A stretch of DNA of 64,000 nt from Bacteroidetes oral taxon 274 str. F0058 (lineage in GTDB: Bacteria; Bacteroidota; Bacteroidia; Bacteroidales; Paludibacteraceae). The first letter of the stretch is position 1; every line of letters begins with the position of its first letter. This document shows positions 24,551 to 32,003 of the stretch, in pieces. The notes below the pieces were generated by a model. That model did no database searches. It saw nothing but the letters and a program-made list of their open reading frames with translations, and was not told where the DNA came from. The DNA lies in the NCBI GenBank assembly GCA_000163695.1, contig GG774889.1, forward strand, positions 455,316 through 519,315, read 5' to 3'. A program made the translations under genes and the position numbers.

Positions 24551-25996
24551 ATGAATAGTAAAAAGATTAACGAAAAAGGGAACATTTACCCATCGGAATG
24601 CACGACCGTGATAGTCGGCAATAAGATGACAGACGACGGTTCGATGATTGTGGCACGGTCTGAGGACTGGAATACTATGTTTGCCAAAAACTTGGAGATT
24701 TACGAAGACACTGACGAAGGTCCCGAGACATTCGTTGCCCGCGACAGCGCCTTCCGCTGCGAGCTGCCACGTGAGGCACTCGGCTATACGGCGTTAGCTC
24801 CGTATCATCTGCCGGGGCACTGGGGCAGTGCGGGCTTCAACACGGCGGGCGTAGGTATGAGTGCCACTGAGAGTATCTTCAGCAACGAGAAGGCTCTGCA
24901 AGCCGACCCGCTTGTCGAGGGCGGCGTTGCCGAAAACTCGGTATTCAATATCGTGCTGCCGTACGTACGCACAGCACGTGAAGGGGTGCGGCGTCTGGGA
25001 GAACTTATCGAACGCCACGGTGCAGCCGAAGGATTCGGTATTGGCTTCGTGGACGATAGCGAGATATGGTATCTCGAGACCGCTTGCGGACATCGCTGGC
25101 TGGCTTGCCGTATGCCCGAAGACAAGTACTTCGTGACAGGTAATCAGAGTCGTTTCCGAAAGTACGACCCCAATGATACGGCGCACTATATGGCGTCTGC
25201 CGACTTGATAGAGTTTGCCCGCGAGCACGGATTGTACGACCCCGCCAAAGGAGAGTTCGACTTCCACGAAGCTTATGCCCGCGACATAGAGCTCGACACT
25301 ACCTACAACTATCCTCGCGTATGGGGATTGCAGGCGATGTTTAGCCCGCAGATAAAGAACGACGTGGCACGCAACACATTCCCTGTATTTGCCGAAGCCT
25401 CCAAGCCGCTGAGCCTCGACGACATACGACGTGCATTCCGTTTCCATTACCAAGGTACCGAGCACGACCCCTATCTGCACCGCAACCCGAAGGAGAAGTA
25501 CCGCCCTGTATCTATCTTCCGTACCACGCAGACACATATCCTACACGTACGTCCAGAGCTGCCGCAGGCTATCGGGCGTGTCGATTATATGGCTATGGGA
25601 ATGGCTGTGCTGGGGGTATTCTTGCCACTGTATCAGGGGATAACGTCGTACCCCGAGGCGTACACGAAGGGAACCAACCGTTCGAGTGCAGACTCTGCCT
25701 ATTGGAAGTTCCGTAAGGTGCAGACATTGGGAATGGTCGATTTTAATCGCTATGCTCCGCTCATACAGAGCACATACTCGCGTTTCGAAGCCGAGACGGC
25801 ACAGCGGCAATGCGAGATGGAAGAGCAATATTTGCAGATATACAAGGCACAGCCTATACGTGCACGTGAGTTGCTGCAATCGTTCTCCGACAAGATGCTC
25901 GAAGCGGCTCTCGACGTAACGGACAAGCTGACCGAGAAGTTGTTTACCTGTCTTGCCGAAGATATTCAGGCAGAATACCGCTTTGCCGGAGCGTGA
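24551..25996 (+). CDS. C69 family dipeptidase (PepD-like)
   Basis: 481 residues. The N-terminus PSECTTVIVGNKMTDDGSMI contains the Cys (residue 17) that, in the PepD family, becomes the N-terminal nucleophile after removal of a short propeptide. Other family landmarks are VARSEDWN, the HWGSAGFNTAGVGMSATES region and WYLETACGHRW. No signal peptide, so probably cytoplasmic. It hydrolyses dipeptides with broad specificity, consistent with the peptide-using lifestyle suggested by the S46 and M16 peptidases elsewhere in the window. The ~170 bases before it are transposase debris. Confidence 0.88.
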   Translation: MNSKKINEKGNIYPSECTTVIVGNKMTDDGSMIVARSEDWNTMFAKNLEIYEDTDEGPETFVARDSAFRCELPREALGYTALAPYHLPGHWGSAGFNTAGVGMSATESIFSNEKALQADPLVEGGVAENSVFNIVLPYVRTAREGVRRLGELIERHGAAEGFGIGFVDDSEIWYLETACGHRWLACRMPEDKYFVTGNQSRFRKYDPNDTAHYMASADLIEFAREHGLYDPAKGEFDFHEAYARDIELDTTYNYPRVWGLQAMFSPQIKNDVARNTFPVFAEASKPLSLDDIRRAFRFHYQGTEHDPYLHRNPKEKYRPVSIFRTTQTHILHVRPELPQAIGRVDYMAMGMAVLGVFLPLYQGITSYPEAYTKGTNRSSADSAYWKFRKVQTLGMVDFNRYAPLIQSTYSRFEAETAQRQCEMEEQYLQIYKAQPIRARELLQSFSDKMLEAALDVTDKLTEKLFTCLAEDIQAEYRFAGA

Positions 25997-26172
25997 TTTC
26001 ATAGCGACCACCTCTTGCGGTGAAAGGTTTTAATTGCAAAGTAAGCAAAGGAATATGCAAAGTACACAATAAATATGGATAGAATGAAAATAGAAAAATC
26101 TTGCAACCACTGCGAAACCATCTGTATTACTTGCGATAGGAGAAAAAAAATAAAAACACTAACGGGGATACG

Positions 26173-26200
26173 GTAGATACGTCTGATGAGGCGTATCTAC
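26173..26200. repeat. REP-like hairpin GTAGATACG/CGTATCTAC
   Basis: Nine-bp perfect stem with a 10-base loop (TCTGATGAGG), flanked by GGGG and CCCC. It lies in the 242-base gap between the dipeptidase and the nitroreductase and may also act as a terminator. Confidence 0.6.
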
Positions 26201-26238
26201 ACCCCAATACTTTTGAATTAAATTACATTAAGACAATT

Positions 26239-26967
26239 ATGAACCTTGAAGAAATATTGAATCATCGCCGTGCTGTGCGTAAATACAGTACAACAGAGCT
26301 TATCGACACCGAAAAGGTTCGTCGATGTCTGGAGCTGGCTCTGCTTGCCCCGACAAGCTCGAATATGCAGCTTTTCGAGATGTATCACATTACCGACGGA
26401 GAACTCCTGAAGAGGTTAGCCGTTGCCTCGCTCGACCAGCAGTCGGCAACCACCGCTCAGGAGATGGTTGTCTTCGTGGTACGCCGCGACCTGTATCGGC
26501 AGCGGGCAAATACCGCTTTTGCTTTCGAAAAAGGAAATGTCGGTCGCAACAGCCCTACCGAAAAACAGGCTAAACGTATTCGTCAGTGGGATTCTTACTA
26601 TAAAAAGCTGATACCTTTTCTTTATGCTCGCTGTTTCGGTCTGTTGGGACTGTTCCGAAAACTGTTGGTATCGGTCGCAGGGCTTTTCCGTCCCATCATA
26701 CGTCAGGTTTCCGAAGGAGATATACGTGTCGTTGCCCATAAGAGTTGTGCCTTAGTGGCTCAAACCTTTATGTTGGCAATGTCGGAGGAGGGCTACGATA
26801 CCTGTCCGCTGGAAGGGTTCGACAGCCTCCGGGTGAAGCGTATCTTGCGACTGCCCTGTTCGGCGGAAATCAATATGATTGTCTCGTGCGGTATCCGTAC
26901 GACAGGCGGCGTATGGGGCGAACGTTTCAGACAACCGTTCGAGACGGTATATAAACGAAATATATAA
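26239..26967 (+). CDS. Nitroreductase family protein
   Basis: 242 residues. The FMN-binding start is typical: EILNHRRAVRKY, then LELALLAPTSSNMQLFEMYHI, and later CALVAQTFMLAMSEEGYDTCPLEGFD-type helix and strand containing the substrate-side Cys-Pro (split here as EGYDTCPLEGFD). It ends with GIRTTGGVWGERFRQPF. These flavoproteins reduce nitro groups, quinones or flavins with NAD(P)H. A hydrophobic central insertion (LFRKLLVSVAGLFRPII) may associate with membrane. No operon partner is obvious. Confidence 0.85.
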   Translation: MNLEEILNHRRAVRKYSTTELIDTEKVRRCLELALLAPTSSNMQLFEMYHITDGELLKRLAVASLDQQSATTAQEMVVFVVRRDLYRQRANTAFAFEKGNVGRNSPTEKQAKRIRQWDSYYKKLIPFLYARCFGLLGLFRKLLVSVAGLFRPIIRQVSEGDIRVVAHKSCALVAQTFMLAMSEEGYDTCPLEGFDSLRVKRILRLPCSAEINMIVSCGIRTTGGVWGERFRQPFETVYKRNI

Positions 26968-27006
26968 CAATTCAATAGCATTTATAATTTAATACAAAAA
27001 AATAAT

Positions 27007-27795
27007 ATGAACACAACAATCAGAACAATTGCCTCGGCGGTGCTCATCACATTGGCAACCGCTGCACAGGCACAGACGGGGCGAGACATCGCCCAGAAGG
27101 TAAAAGACCGTCCCGACGGCGACACACGTCGGTCGGAAATGGTAATGAAACTCGTCAACAAGCGAGGCAGCGTACGCGAGCGTAAACTCGTCTCTTACTC
27201 TATCGATGTGGGTAAGAACAAAAAAGACCGTAAATCGATGATGTTTTTCAGCTATCCGGGCGATGTCAAAGGTACAGGTTTCCTTACGTGGGACTACGAC
27301 CAAGTAGGCAAGGACGACGACAAATGGCTCTATCTGCCGGCGATGAAGAAGACACGGCGTATCAGCGGCTCGTCGGCAAAGACCGACTATTTTATGGGGA
27401 GCGACTTCACCTACGACGATATGGGCAGTCGCAACGTGGACGAAGACACGCACAAGCTGCTCGGCGAAGAGACCGTCGACGGACACAAGTGCTGGAAGCT
27501 CGAGTCGACGCCGAAAGACAGTCGCGACATCTATTCCAAGAAGATAGCGTGGGTACGTCAAGACTGCCTTATACCGGTTAAGGTGGAGTATTACGACAAG
27601 ATGAATAAGTTGCACCGCAGGCTCGAGATATCGGATATACGGCAGGTCGACGGTTTCTGGACAGCTGCCAAGATGCAGATGACCAACGTGCAGACCGAGC
27701 ACCAGACCATTCTCGAAATCAACAACCCAAAATACAACGTCCCCCTCGAAGAGGCGAAATTCAACGTAACGACGCTGGAGAAAGGGAGTTTTTGA
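27007..27795 (+). CDS. Outer membrane lipoprotein-sorting (LolA-like) protein
   Basis: 262 residues. Signal peptide MNTTIRTIASAVLITLATAA cleaved near AQAQT. The mature part reads RDIAQKVKDRPDGDTRRSEM, GTGFLTWDYDQVGKDDDKWL, YLPAMKKTRRISGSS, FMGSDFTYDDM, then VEYYDKMNKLHRRLEIS: the LolA-like (PF17131-type) half-barrel. Such periplasmic proteins accompany MMPL transporters and DUF1302-type outer membrane proteins, probably ferrying lipid. Both of those partners are in this window (17247 and 28280). The start region and signal peptide are a near-copy of those of the TonB receptor at 19698. Confidence 0.8.
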   Translation: MNTTIRTIASAVLITLATAAQAQTGRDIAQKVKDRPDGDTRRSEMVMKLVNKRGSVRERKLVSYSIDVGKNKKDRKSMMFFSYPGDVKGTGFLTWDYDQVGKDDDKWLYLPAMKKTRRISGSSAKTDYFMGSDFTYDDMGSRNVDEDTHKLLGEETVDGHKCWKLESTPKDSRDIYSKKIAWVRQDCLIPVKVEYYDKMNKLHRRLEISDIRQVDGFWTAAKMQMTNVQTEHQTILEINNPKYNVPLEEAKFNVTTLEKGSF

Positions 27796-27798
27796 GCA

Positions 27799-27865
27799 GG
27801 TATTGGGTGTTGGGTTTTAGGTATTAGGCTACCCTGCACCCAATCTCCAAAACCTAACACCTAAA
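27799..27865. repeat. G/T-rich REP-like imperfect hairpin
   Basis: The G-rich arm 27799-27828 (GGTATTGGGTGTTGGGTTTT...) faces the C-rich arm 27836-27865 (CACCCAATCTCCAAAACCTA...). About two thirds of positions pair. It fills the whole gap between the LolA-like gene and the four-helix-bundle gene. Confidence 0.75.
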
Positions 27866-27872
27866 TTAAGTT

Positions 27873-28283
27873 ATGCGTAAATTCAAAGAGTTACAGATTT
27901 GGCAATTAGGAATAGAAATAACCAAAGCCATTTATAAGATAGCAGAGAAATTGCCGAAAGAAGAGCGGTTCGGCATACGCAGTCAGATGACACGTGCTGC
28001 AGTTTCTATTCCAACTAATATTGCAGAAGGCAGCAGTCGGCAAAGCGATGTCGATTTCAGGCGTTTTCTGGAAATAGCCTTGGGCTCGCTGTACGAACTG
28101 GAAACACAATTAATTGTGCTTAAAGAACTATCTATAATAGATAACAAAGAATTGGATACTATCTTTGAGATAATAGAACAGGAAAGCAAGATGATAAACC
28201 GCTTTATGTCGAAGGTAAAAACCTTTTCCAATTCTCCAACACCTAAAACCCAACACCTAACACCTAAAACCCAACCAAAATGA
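27873..28283 (+). CDS. Four-helix-bundle protein (S23/Avd-like)
   Basis: 136 residues. KELQIWQLGIEITKAIYKIA, RFGIRSQMTRAAVSIPTNIA, EGSSRQSDVDFRRFLEIALG and LYELETQLIVLKEL are the four helices of the TIGR02436 family, first seen in proteins encoded by rRNA intervening sequences and related to the accessory protein Avd of diversity-generating retroelements. No reverse transcriptase is present. The last ~15 residues (TPKTQHLTPKTQPK) are translated from a C-rich repeat. The stop overlaps the next start (ATGA). Repeats flank it on both sides, so the unit may have moved in between the LolA-like and DUF1302-like genes. Confidence 0.88.
   Translation: MRKFKELQIWQLGIEITKAIYKIAEKLPKEERFGIRSQMTRAAVSIPTNIAEGSSRQSDVDFRRFLEIALGSLYELETQLIVLKELSIIDNKELDTIFEIIEQESKMINRFMSKVKTFSNSPTPKTQHLTPKTQPK
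28236..28276. repeat. G/T-rich REP-like repeat, C-rich arm
   Basis: CCAACACCTAAAACCC units in tandem. They form the 3' coding end of the four-helix-bundle gene and reach the start codon of the next gene. Confidence 0.75.
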
Positions 28284-29524
28284 AACATCATACAATCATC
28301 CTTCTGTTTGCCCTATTATATGCGGCAGTATCGACACACGCACAGACCGACGAAGAAAGTATCTGGCGTATCAAAGGTTTTGTAGATACGTATCACGCTA
28401 TGCGTACCGACGAACCTAACAACCTGATGAGCTCACGCACTCGTGTACGCGGCGAGATAGGACGCGACTTCGGGCGGTCGTTGCTCTTCGTCTCGTTCAA
28501 CGCAACGTACAATGCTCTGCTGAAAGCCCGTACCGGCTTCGAGCTGCGTGAGGCGTATCTCGACCACCGCGGCGACCACTGGGGACTGCGTGCCGGACGG
28601 CAACTTGTCATCTGGGGAGCAGCCGACGGCGTACGTATCACTGACCTCGTCTCGCCGATGGATATGACCGAGTTTCTGGCACAAGACTACGACGACATCC
28701 GTATGCCTGTCAATGCCTTGCGATTCTTCGTCTTCAACGACAAGATAAAGCTCGAAGCCGTAGCCGTGCCTACCTTCGAGGGATATGTGTTGCCTGTAGA
28801 CGCCTCCAATCCGTGGAGTGTGTTGCCGACAGACTCACCTCTGCCGGTCGTGTGGGACGACAAGGGCAGTCGTCCTGCATTCCGCCTCTCGAACTTCGAA
28901 TACGGCGGTCGTTTGAGCTTCACTCTGCCGGGTGTCGATTTCGCTCTGGCAGGGCTTTATACGTGGAACAAGATGCCTGTATTGCAATATAAACCCTCGA
29001 TGACCGAAATCACCGTCTCGCCGCAATACTACCGTATGGGTTTTGTCGGCGGCGATGTGTCGAAGCCGCTCGGGCAGTTCGTGCTGCGGGGCGAAGCGGC
29101 GTACAACATCGACAAGCACTTCAGCTATACGATGGAGGCAGCCGGTGTTCCGCAACGAGGCTTCAACTCGCTCAACTGGCTGGTGGGCGTCGATTGGTAC
29201 GCACCGCACGAGTGGACGTTGTCGGTGCAGTGCTCTTCGGAGCATATCTTCGGGTACGAAGACATTATCTCACAGCAACCCAACGGCACACTGGCGACTC
29301 TCAACGTATCGAAGAAGTTGTTCAACAGCACGCTGCAGCTCTCCGACTTCACCTATTTCGACATCGACAACAAAGGCTGGTTCAGCCGTTTTGCTGCCGA
29401 CTATGCTCTGAGCGACCAGATACATCTGCTGGCGGGCTTCGACTGGTTCGGCGGCGACAAAGGCATCTTCGGTACTTACCGAAACAACTCCGAAGTATGG
29501 ATAAAGGCGAAGTACAGTTTTTAG
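28280..29524 (+). CDS. DUF1302-like outer membrane beta-barrel protein
   Basis: 414 residues. Signal peptide (MKHHTIILLFALLYAAVSTH, cut near AQT). The mature protein is rich in aromatic alternating strands and carries GFVDTYHAMRTDEPNNLMSS, GLRAGRQLVIWGAADGVRIT and TDLVSPMDMTEFLAQDYDDI, the phrase-like motifs of DUF1302-type porins found with MMPL pumps and LolA-like proteins. It probably is the outer membrane component of that lipid-handling set. The barrel closes with SEVWIKAKYSF, ending in Phe as outer membrane proteins usually do. Confidence 0.75.
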   Translation: MKHHTIILLFALLYAAVSTHAQTDEESIWRIKGFVDTYHAMRTDEPNNLMSSRTRVRGEIGRDFGRSLLFVSFNATYNALLKARTGFELREAYLDHRGDHWGLRAGRQLVIWGAADGVRITDLVSPMDMTEFLAQDYDDIRMPVNALRFFVFNDKIKLEAVAVPTFEGYVLPVDASNPWSVLPTDSPLPVVWDDKGSRPAFRLSNFEYGGRLSFTLPGVDFALAGLYTWNKMPVLQYKPSMTEITVSPQYYRMGFVGGDVSKPLGQFVLRGEAAYNIDKHFSYTMEAAGVPQRGFNSLNWLVGVDWYAPHEWTLSVQCSSEHIFGYEDIISQQPNGTLATLNVSKKLFNSTLQLSDFTYFDIDNKGWFSRFAADYALSDQIHLLAGFDWFGGDKGIFGTYRNNSEVWIKAKYSF

Positions 29525-29563
29525 TGAGTCGAGCAGTGCAAACTAACGATTGCTTCTACCCAA

Positions 29564-29593
29564 TTGCAAAATCAAAATTTATATCTAATTTTG
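29564..29593 (+). promoter_or_regulatory. Promoter of the cation diffusion facilitator gene
   Basis: TTG at 29564-29566, a 19-base spacer, and TAATTTTG at 29586-29593: a good match to the Bacteroidetes sigma consensus. Confidence 0.6.
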
Positions 29594-29658
29594 CTTGAAA
29601 AAATTTCAGTAAGTACTCTTTAAAATTATCTCTAACCTAATTAAAATACAATTACAAT

Positions 29659-30612
29659 ATGCACACACACGACGAGCATTGCGACCATACGCATCACGAC
29701 TGTCACGGTCATCATCACCACCATCATCATGCCGATGATATGAAGGGCGCCAAGTTGCTTTGGGCGACTTTCCTTAATTTTTCGATAACTATCGTTCAGA
29801 TAATAGGCGGTATCGTCTCCAACAGCCTATCGCTTATCTCTGATGCTATCCACAATCTGGGCGATTCCTCGGCTATCTTCATAGCCTTCCTTGCAGGTAA
29901 ACGTGCACGAAAACAACCCGACGAAAAGAAAACGTTCGGCTACAAACGAACGGAGATACTGGCGGCTCTTTTCAATGCCATAGTATTGATAGCTATATGT
30001 ATATACCTATTCTTCGAAGCTTATCAACGGTTTGTAAATCCCGAACCTATCAAGGGCAACGTAATGCTTATAGTGGCTGTATTCGGATTGTTGGCAAACC
30101 TCATTTCGGTTGTCATTCTGCACAAAGACAAGTCGCACAACCTCAACGTGCGTGCAGCCTATATGCACCTGCTTGGCGATACTCTCTCGTCGGTAGCCGT
30201 CATAGCGGGCGGTATAGCCATTTGGCTGTGGGAGCTCTATTGGCTCGACCCTCTCGTTACCGTATTGGTGGGCGTATATATCATCTATCACACGTGGGGT
30301 ATCGTTCGTCAGACGGCAGATATACTGATGCAGGCTACGCCCGACGGAATCGACCTCAATGCACTGCGGAAGAAGACCGAAGAGTTTGCCGAAGTGGAGA
30401 ATATGCACCACTTGCACGTCTGGAAACTCGATGATGAGAACGTACATCTCGAGGCTCATATCAATATGTGTGAAAATCTCCCCATCGCAGCCGTGCAGGA
30501 GGTCAGAGAGCGTATAGAGAAGATGTTGAAAGACGATTTCGGCATAAATCACGTAACGCTGCAGACCGAATACCAAAGTTGTAAAAACCACGATGAATTG
30601 ATACAGAAATAA
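29659..30612 (+). CDS. Cation diffusion facilitator (zinc exporter family)
   Basis: 317 residues. The N-terminus is a metal-binding tail with more than fifteen His (DEHCDHTHHDCHGHHHHHHH). Six membrane helices follow; helix II has SLISDAIHNLGD and helix V HLLGDTLSS, the His/Asp pairs that form the transport site of Zn2+ CDF proteins. The cytoplasmic C-terminal domain (MHHLHVWKLDDENVHLEAHI) is the ferredoxin-like regulatory fold. It exports Zn2+ (perhaps Cd2+ or Co2+) against the proton gradient. Confidence 0.92.
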   Translation: MHTHDEHCDHTHHDCHGHHHHHHHADDMKGAKLLWATFLNFSITIVQIIGGIVSNSLSLISDAIHNLGDSSAIFIAFLAGKRARKQPDEKKTFGYKRTEILAALFNAIVLIAICIYLFFEAYQRFVNPEPIKGNVMLIVAVFGLLANLISVVILHKDKSHNLNVRAAYMHLLGDTLSSVAVIAGGIAIWLWELYWLDPLVTVLVGVYIIYHTWGIVRQTADILMQATPDGIDLNALRKKTEEFAEVENMHHLHVWKLDDENVHLEAHINMCENLPIAAVQEVRERIEKMLKDDFGINHVTLQTEYQSCKNHDELIQK

Positions 30613-30660
30613 TGTATTGTATTTGAAATAAAGACTAATATTTAATTTTTCAGTAATAAT

Positions 30661-31509
30661 ATGGATAAAAAAATAGAGAACCATCTTACCGAAGTGCCCG
30701 AAACGATGTTGATAACTCTTTGGGCAAAAGCAATGGAAACAGGTCGCCCCGACGCACTGCTACACGATGAGAAGGCAGTGGAGATATTGCGACACATAGA
30801 TTATGATTTTACCAAGTTCAAGAATGCAAAATTTTCGCAGGCAGGCTGTTGTGTCCGAGCAAGCCTTATCGACAAGGCAGCCAAGACATTTATAAACAGA
30901 CACCCCGACGCTGTGGTCGTACAGCTCGGAGCAGGCATCGACGCCCGCTACGAACGGCTGGGATATCCTGCCGTAACTCATTGGTACGACCTCGACCTAC
31001 CGCAGGCGATAGAGCTTAGGCGTAAGTTCCTCAAAGAGACCGACCGCAATACGTATATCGAAAGTTCTATGTTCGATTACGGCTGGATAGAGAGCGTCAA
31101 AGCACACCAAAAGCCTGTCTTGATAATCATAGAAGGGATATTGATGTATTTCGCTCCCGACGAGGTGAAGTCGTTTTTCGAAGAACTGTGCCGACAGTTC
31201 GATAATGCAACGGTCATTTTCGATATGCTTGCCTTCTCGCTGGTCGGACACGCCAAAGATCACGACTCGCTCAGAAAGGTAGACGATGTGGAGTTTCGAT
31301 GGTCGCTGCTCGATACGAAAGATATGGAGAAATGGAACCCGAAAATACATCTGAAGACCGAGTATTATATGAGCGATTACGAAAACGGACGTTATCCGTT
31401 TGTATTCCGAACGTTGTATAAGTTGAAGTACTTTTACCGTCGTTTCAATCAGCGTGTTGTGATACTGAGAATAAAAAACCGTACCGACTCGCCCGACAAG
31501 AACGAATAG
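30661..31509 (+). CDS. LCMT-family SAM-dependent methyltransferase
   Basis: 282 residues. Features of the leucine carboxyl methyltransferase/PPM family: CCVRASLIDKAAKTFINRHP, then motif I VVVQLGAGIDARYERL, WYDLDLPQAIELRRKF as the acidic strand-2 region, and IIIEGILMYFAPDEV. In bacteria such enzymes methylate carboxyls of small molecules or peptides. It follows the CDF gene by 48 bases, possibly co-transcribed. Its end runs into a start-less open frame carrying the minisatellite. Confidence 0.8.
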   Translation: MDKKIENHLTEVPETMLITLWAKAMETGRPDALLHDEKAVEILRHIDYDFTKFKNAKFSQAGCCVRASLIDKAAKTFINRHPDAVVVQLGAGIDARYERLGYPAVTHWYDLDLPQAIELRRKFLKETDRNTYIESSMFDYGWIESVKAHQKPVLIIIEGILMYFAPDEVKSFFEELCRQFDNATVIFDMLAFSLVGHAKDHDSLRKVDDVEFRWSLLDTKDMEKWNPKIHLKTEYYMSDYENGRYPFVFRTLYKLKYFYRRFNQRVVILRIKNRTDSPDKNE

Positions 31510-31612
31510 AGGCAAGCATATCGAAAAATAAAGGCGATAAAGTATCTACACTCGATGAAATATATTTTACGGAGTTCAATACATTTGTAGAGGAATATTG
31601 TATAGGTGAAGG

Positions 31613-31780
31613 GAACGCTCCTACAAGTGTAGGAAAACCTCCTACAAGTGTAGGAAACACTCCTACAAGTGAAGGAAAACCTCCTACAAGTGTAGGAAAC
31701 GCTCCTACAAGTGAAGGGAACACTCCTACAAGTGAAGGAAACGCTCCTACAAGTGAAGGGAACACTCCTACAAGTGAAGA
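31613..31780. repeat. Eight-copy 21-bp minisatellite
   Basis: Unit GAACGCTCCTACAAGTGTAGG with variation mainly at two places (AACGCT/AACACT/AAACCT and GTAGG/GAAGG). Units with GTAGG contain the hairpin CCTAC-aagt-GTAGG. The period is a multiple of three; on the plus strand the array reads as PTSVG/PTSEG heptads in an open frame from ~31422 to 31829 that lacks any start codon, and on the minus strand as (FPSLVGA) heptads. No gene product is supported in either direction. The rest of 31510-32003 holds only this array and the promoter below. Confidence 0.9.
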
Positions 31781-31940
31781 TATTTATTCCGTTTATAAAA
31801 TACTCTATATTCCACATACGGTAGGCTAAATACAGACTGCCGTATTGTCGAATGATAGTCGATTTTATTCTCCTATGAGCCAATTCGGTTTCGGGAAATT
31901 TTTTTATATGACCGTTGTATTTATTTATAACCTTCGTCTT

Positions 31941-31972
31941 TTTGACGGATTGAGGAAAATTTCTTAACTTTG
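31941..31972 (+). promoter_or_regulatory. Promoter of the M16 peptidase gene
   Basis: TTTG at 31941-31944, 20-base spacer, TAACTTTG at 31965-31972. A close match to the Bacteroidetes consensus. Confidence 0.75.
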
Positions 31973-32003
31973 CTGTCGCTTAAAAAAAACAATTTACCGA
32001 ATT

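Noticed and set aside
27873..28283. Diversity-generating retroelement (Avd-like protein)
   Set aside because: No reverse transcriptase, template repeat or variable C-type lectin gene is present; the protein belongs to the wider four-helix-bundle family.
31613..31780. CRISPR array
   Set aside because: The 21-bp units are directly abutting, with no unique spacers and no cas genes nearby.
31445..31883. Two minus-strand frames rich in FPSLVGA or TCRSV repeats
   Set aside because: They are translations of the 21-bp minisatellite and have no promoter or non-repetitive domain.
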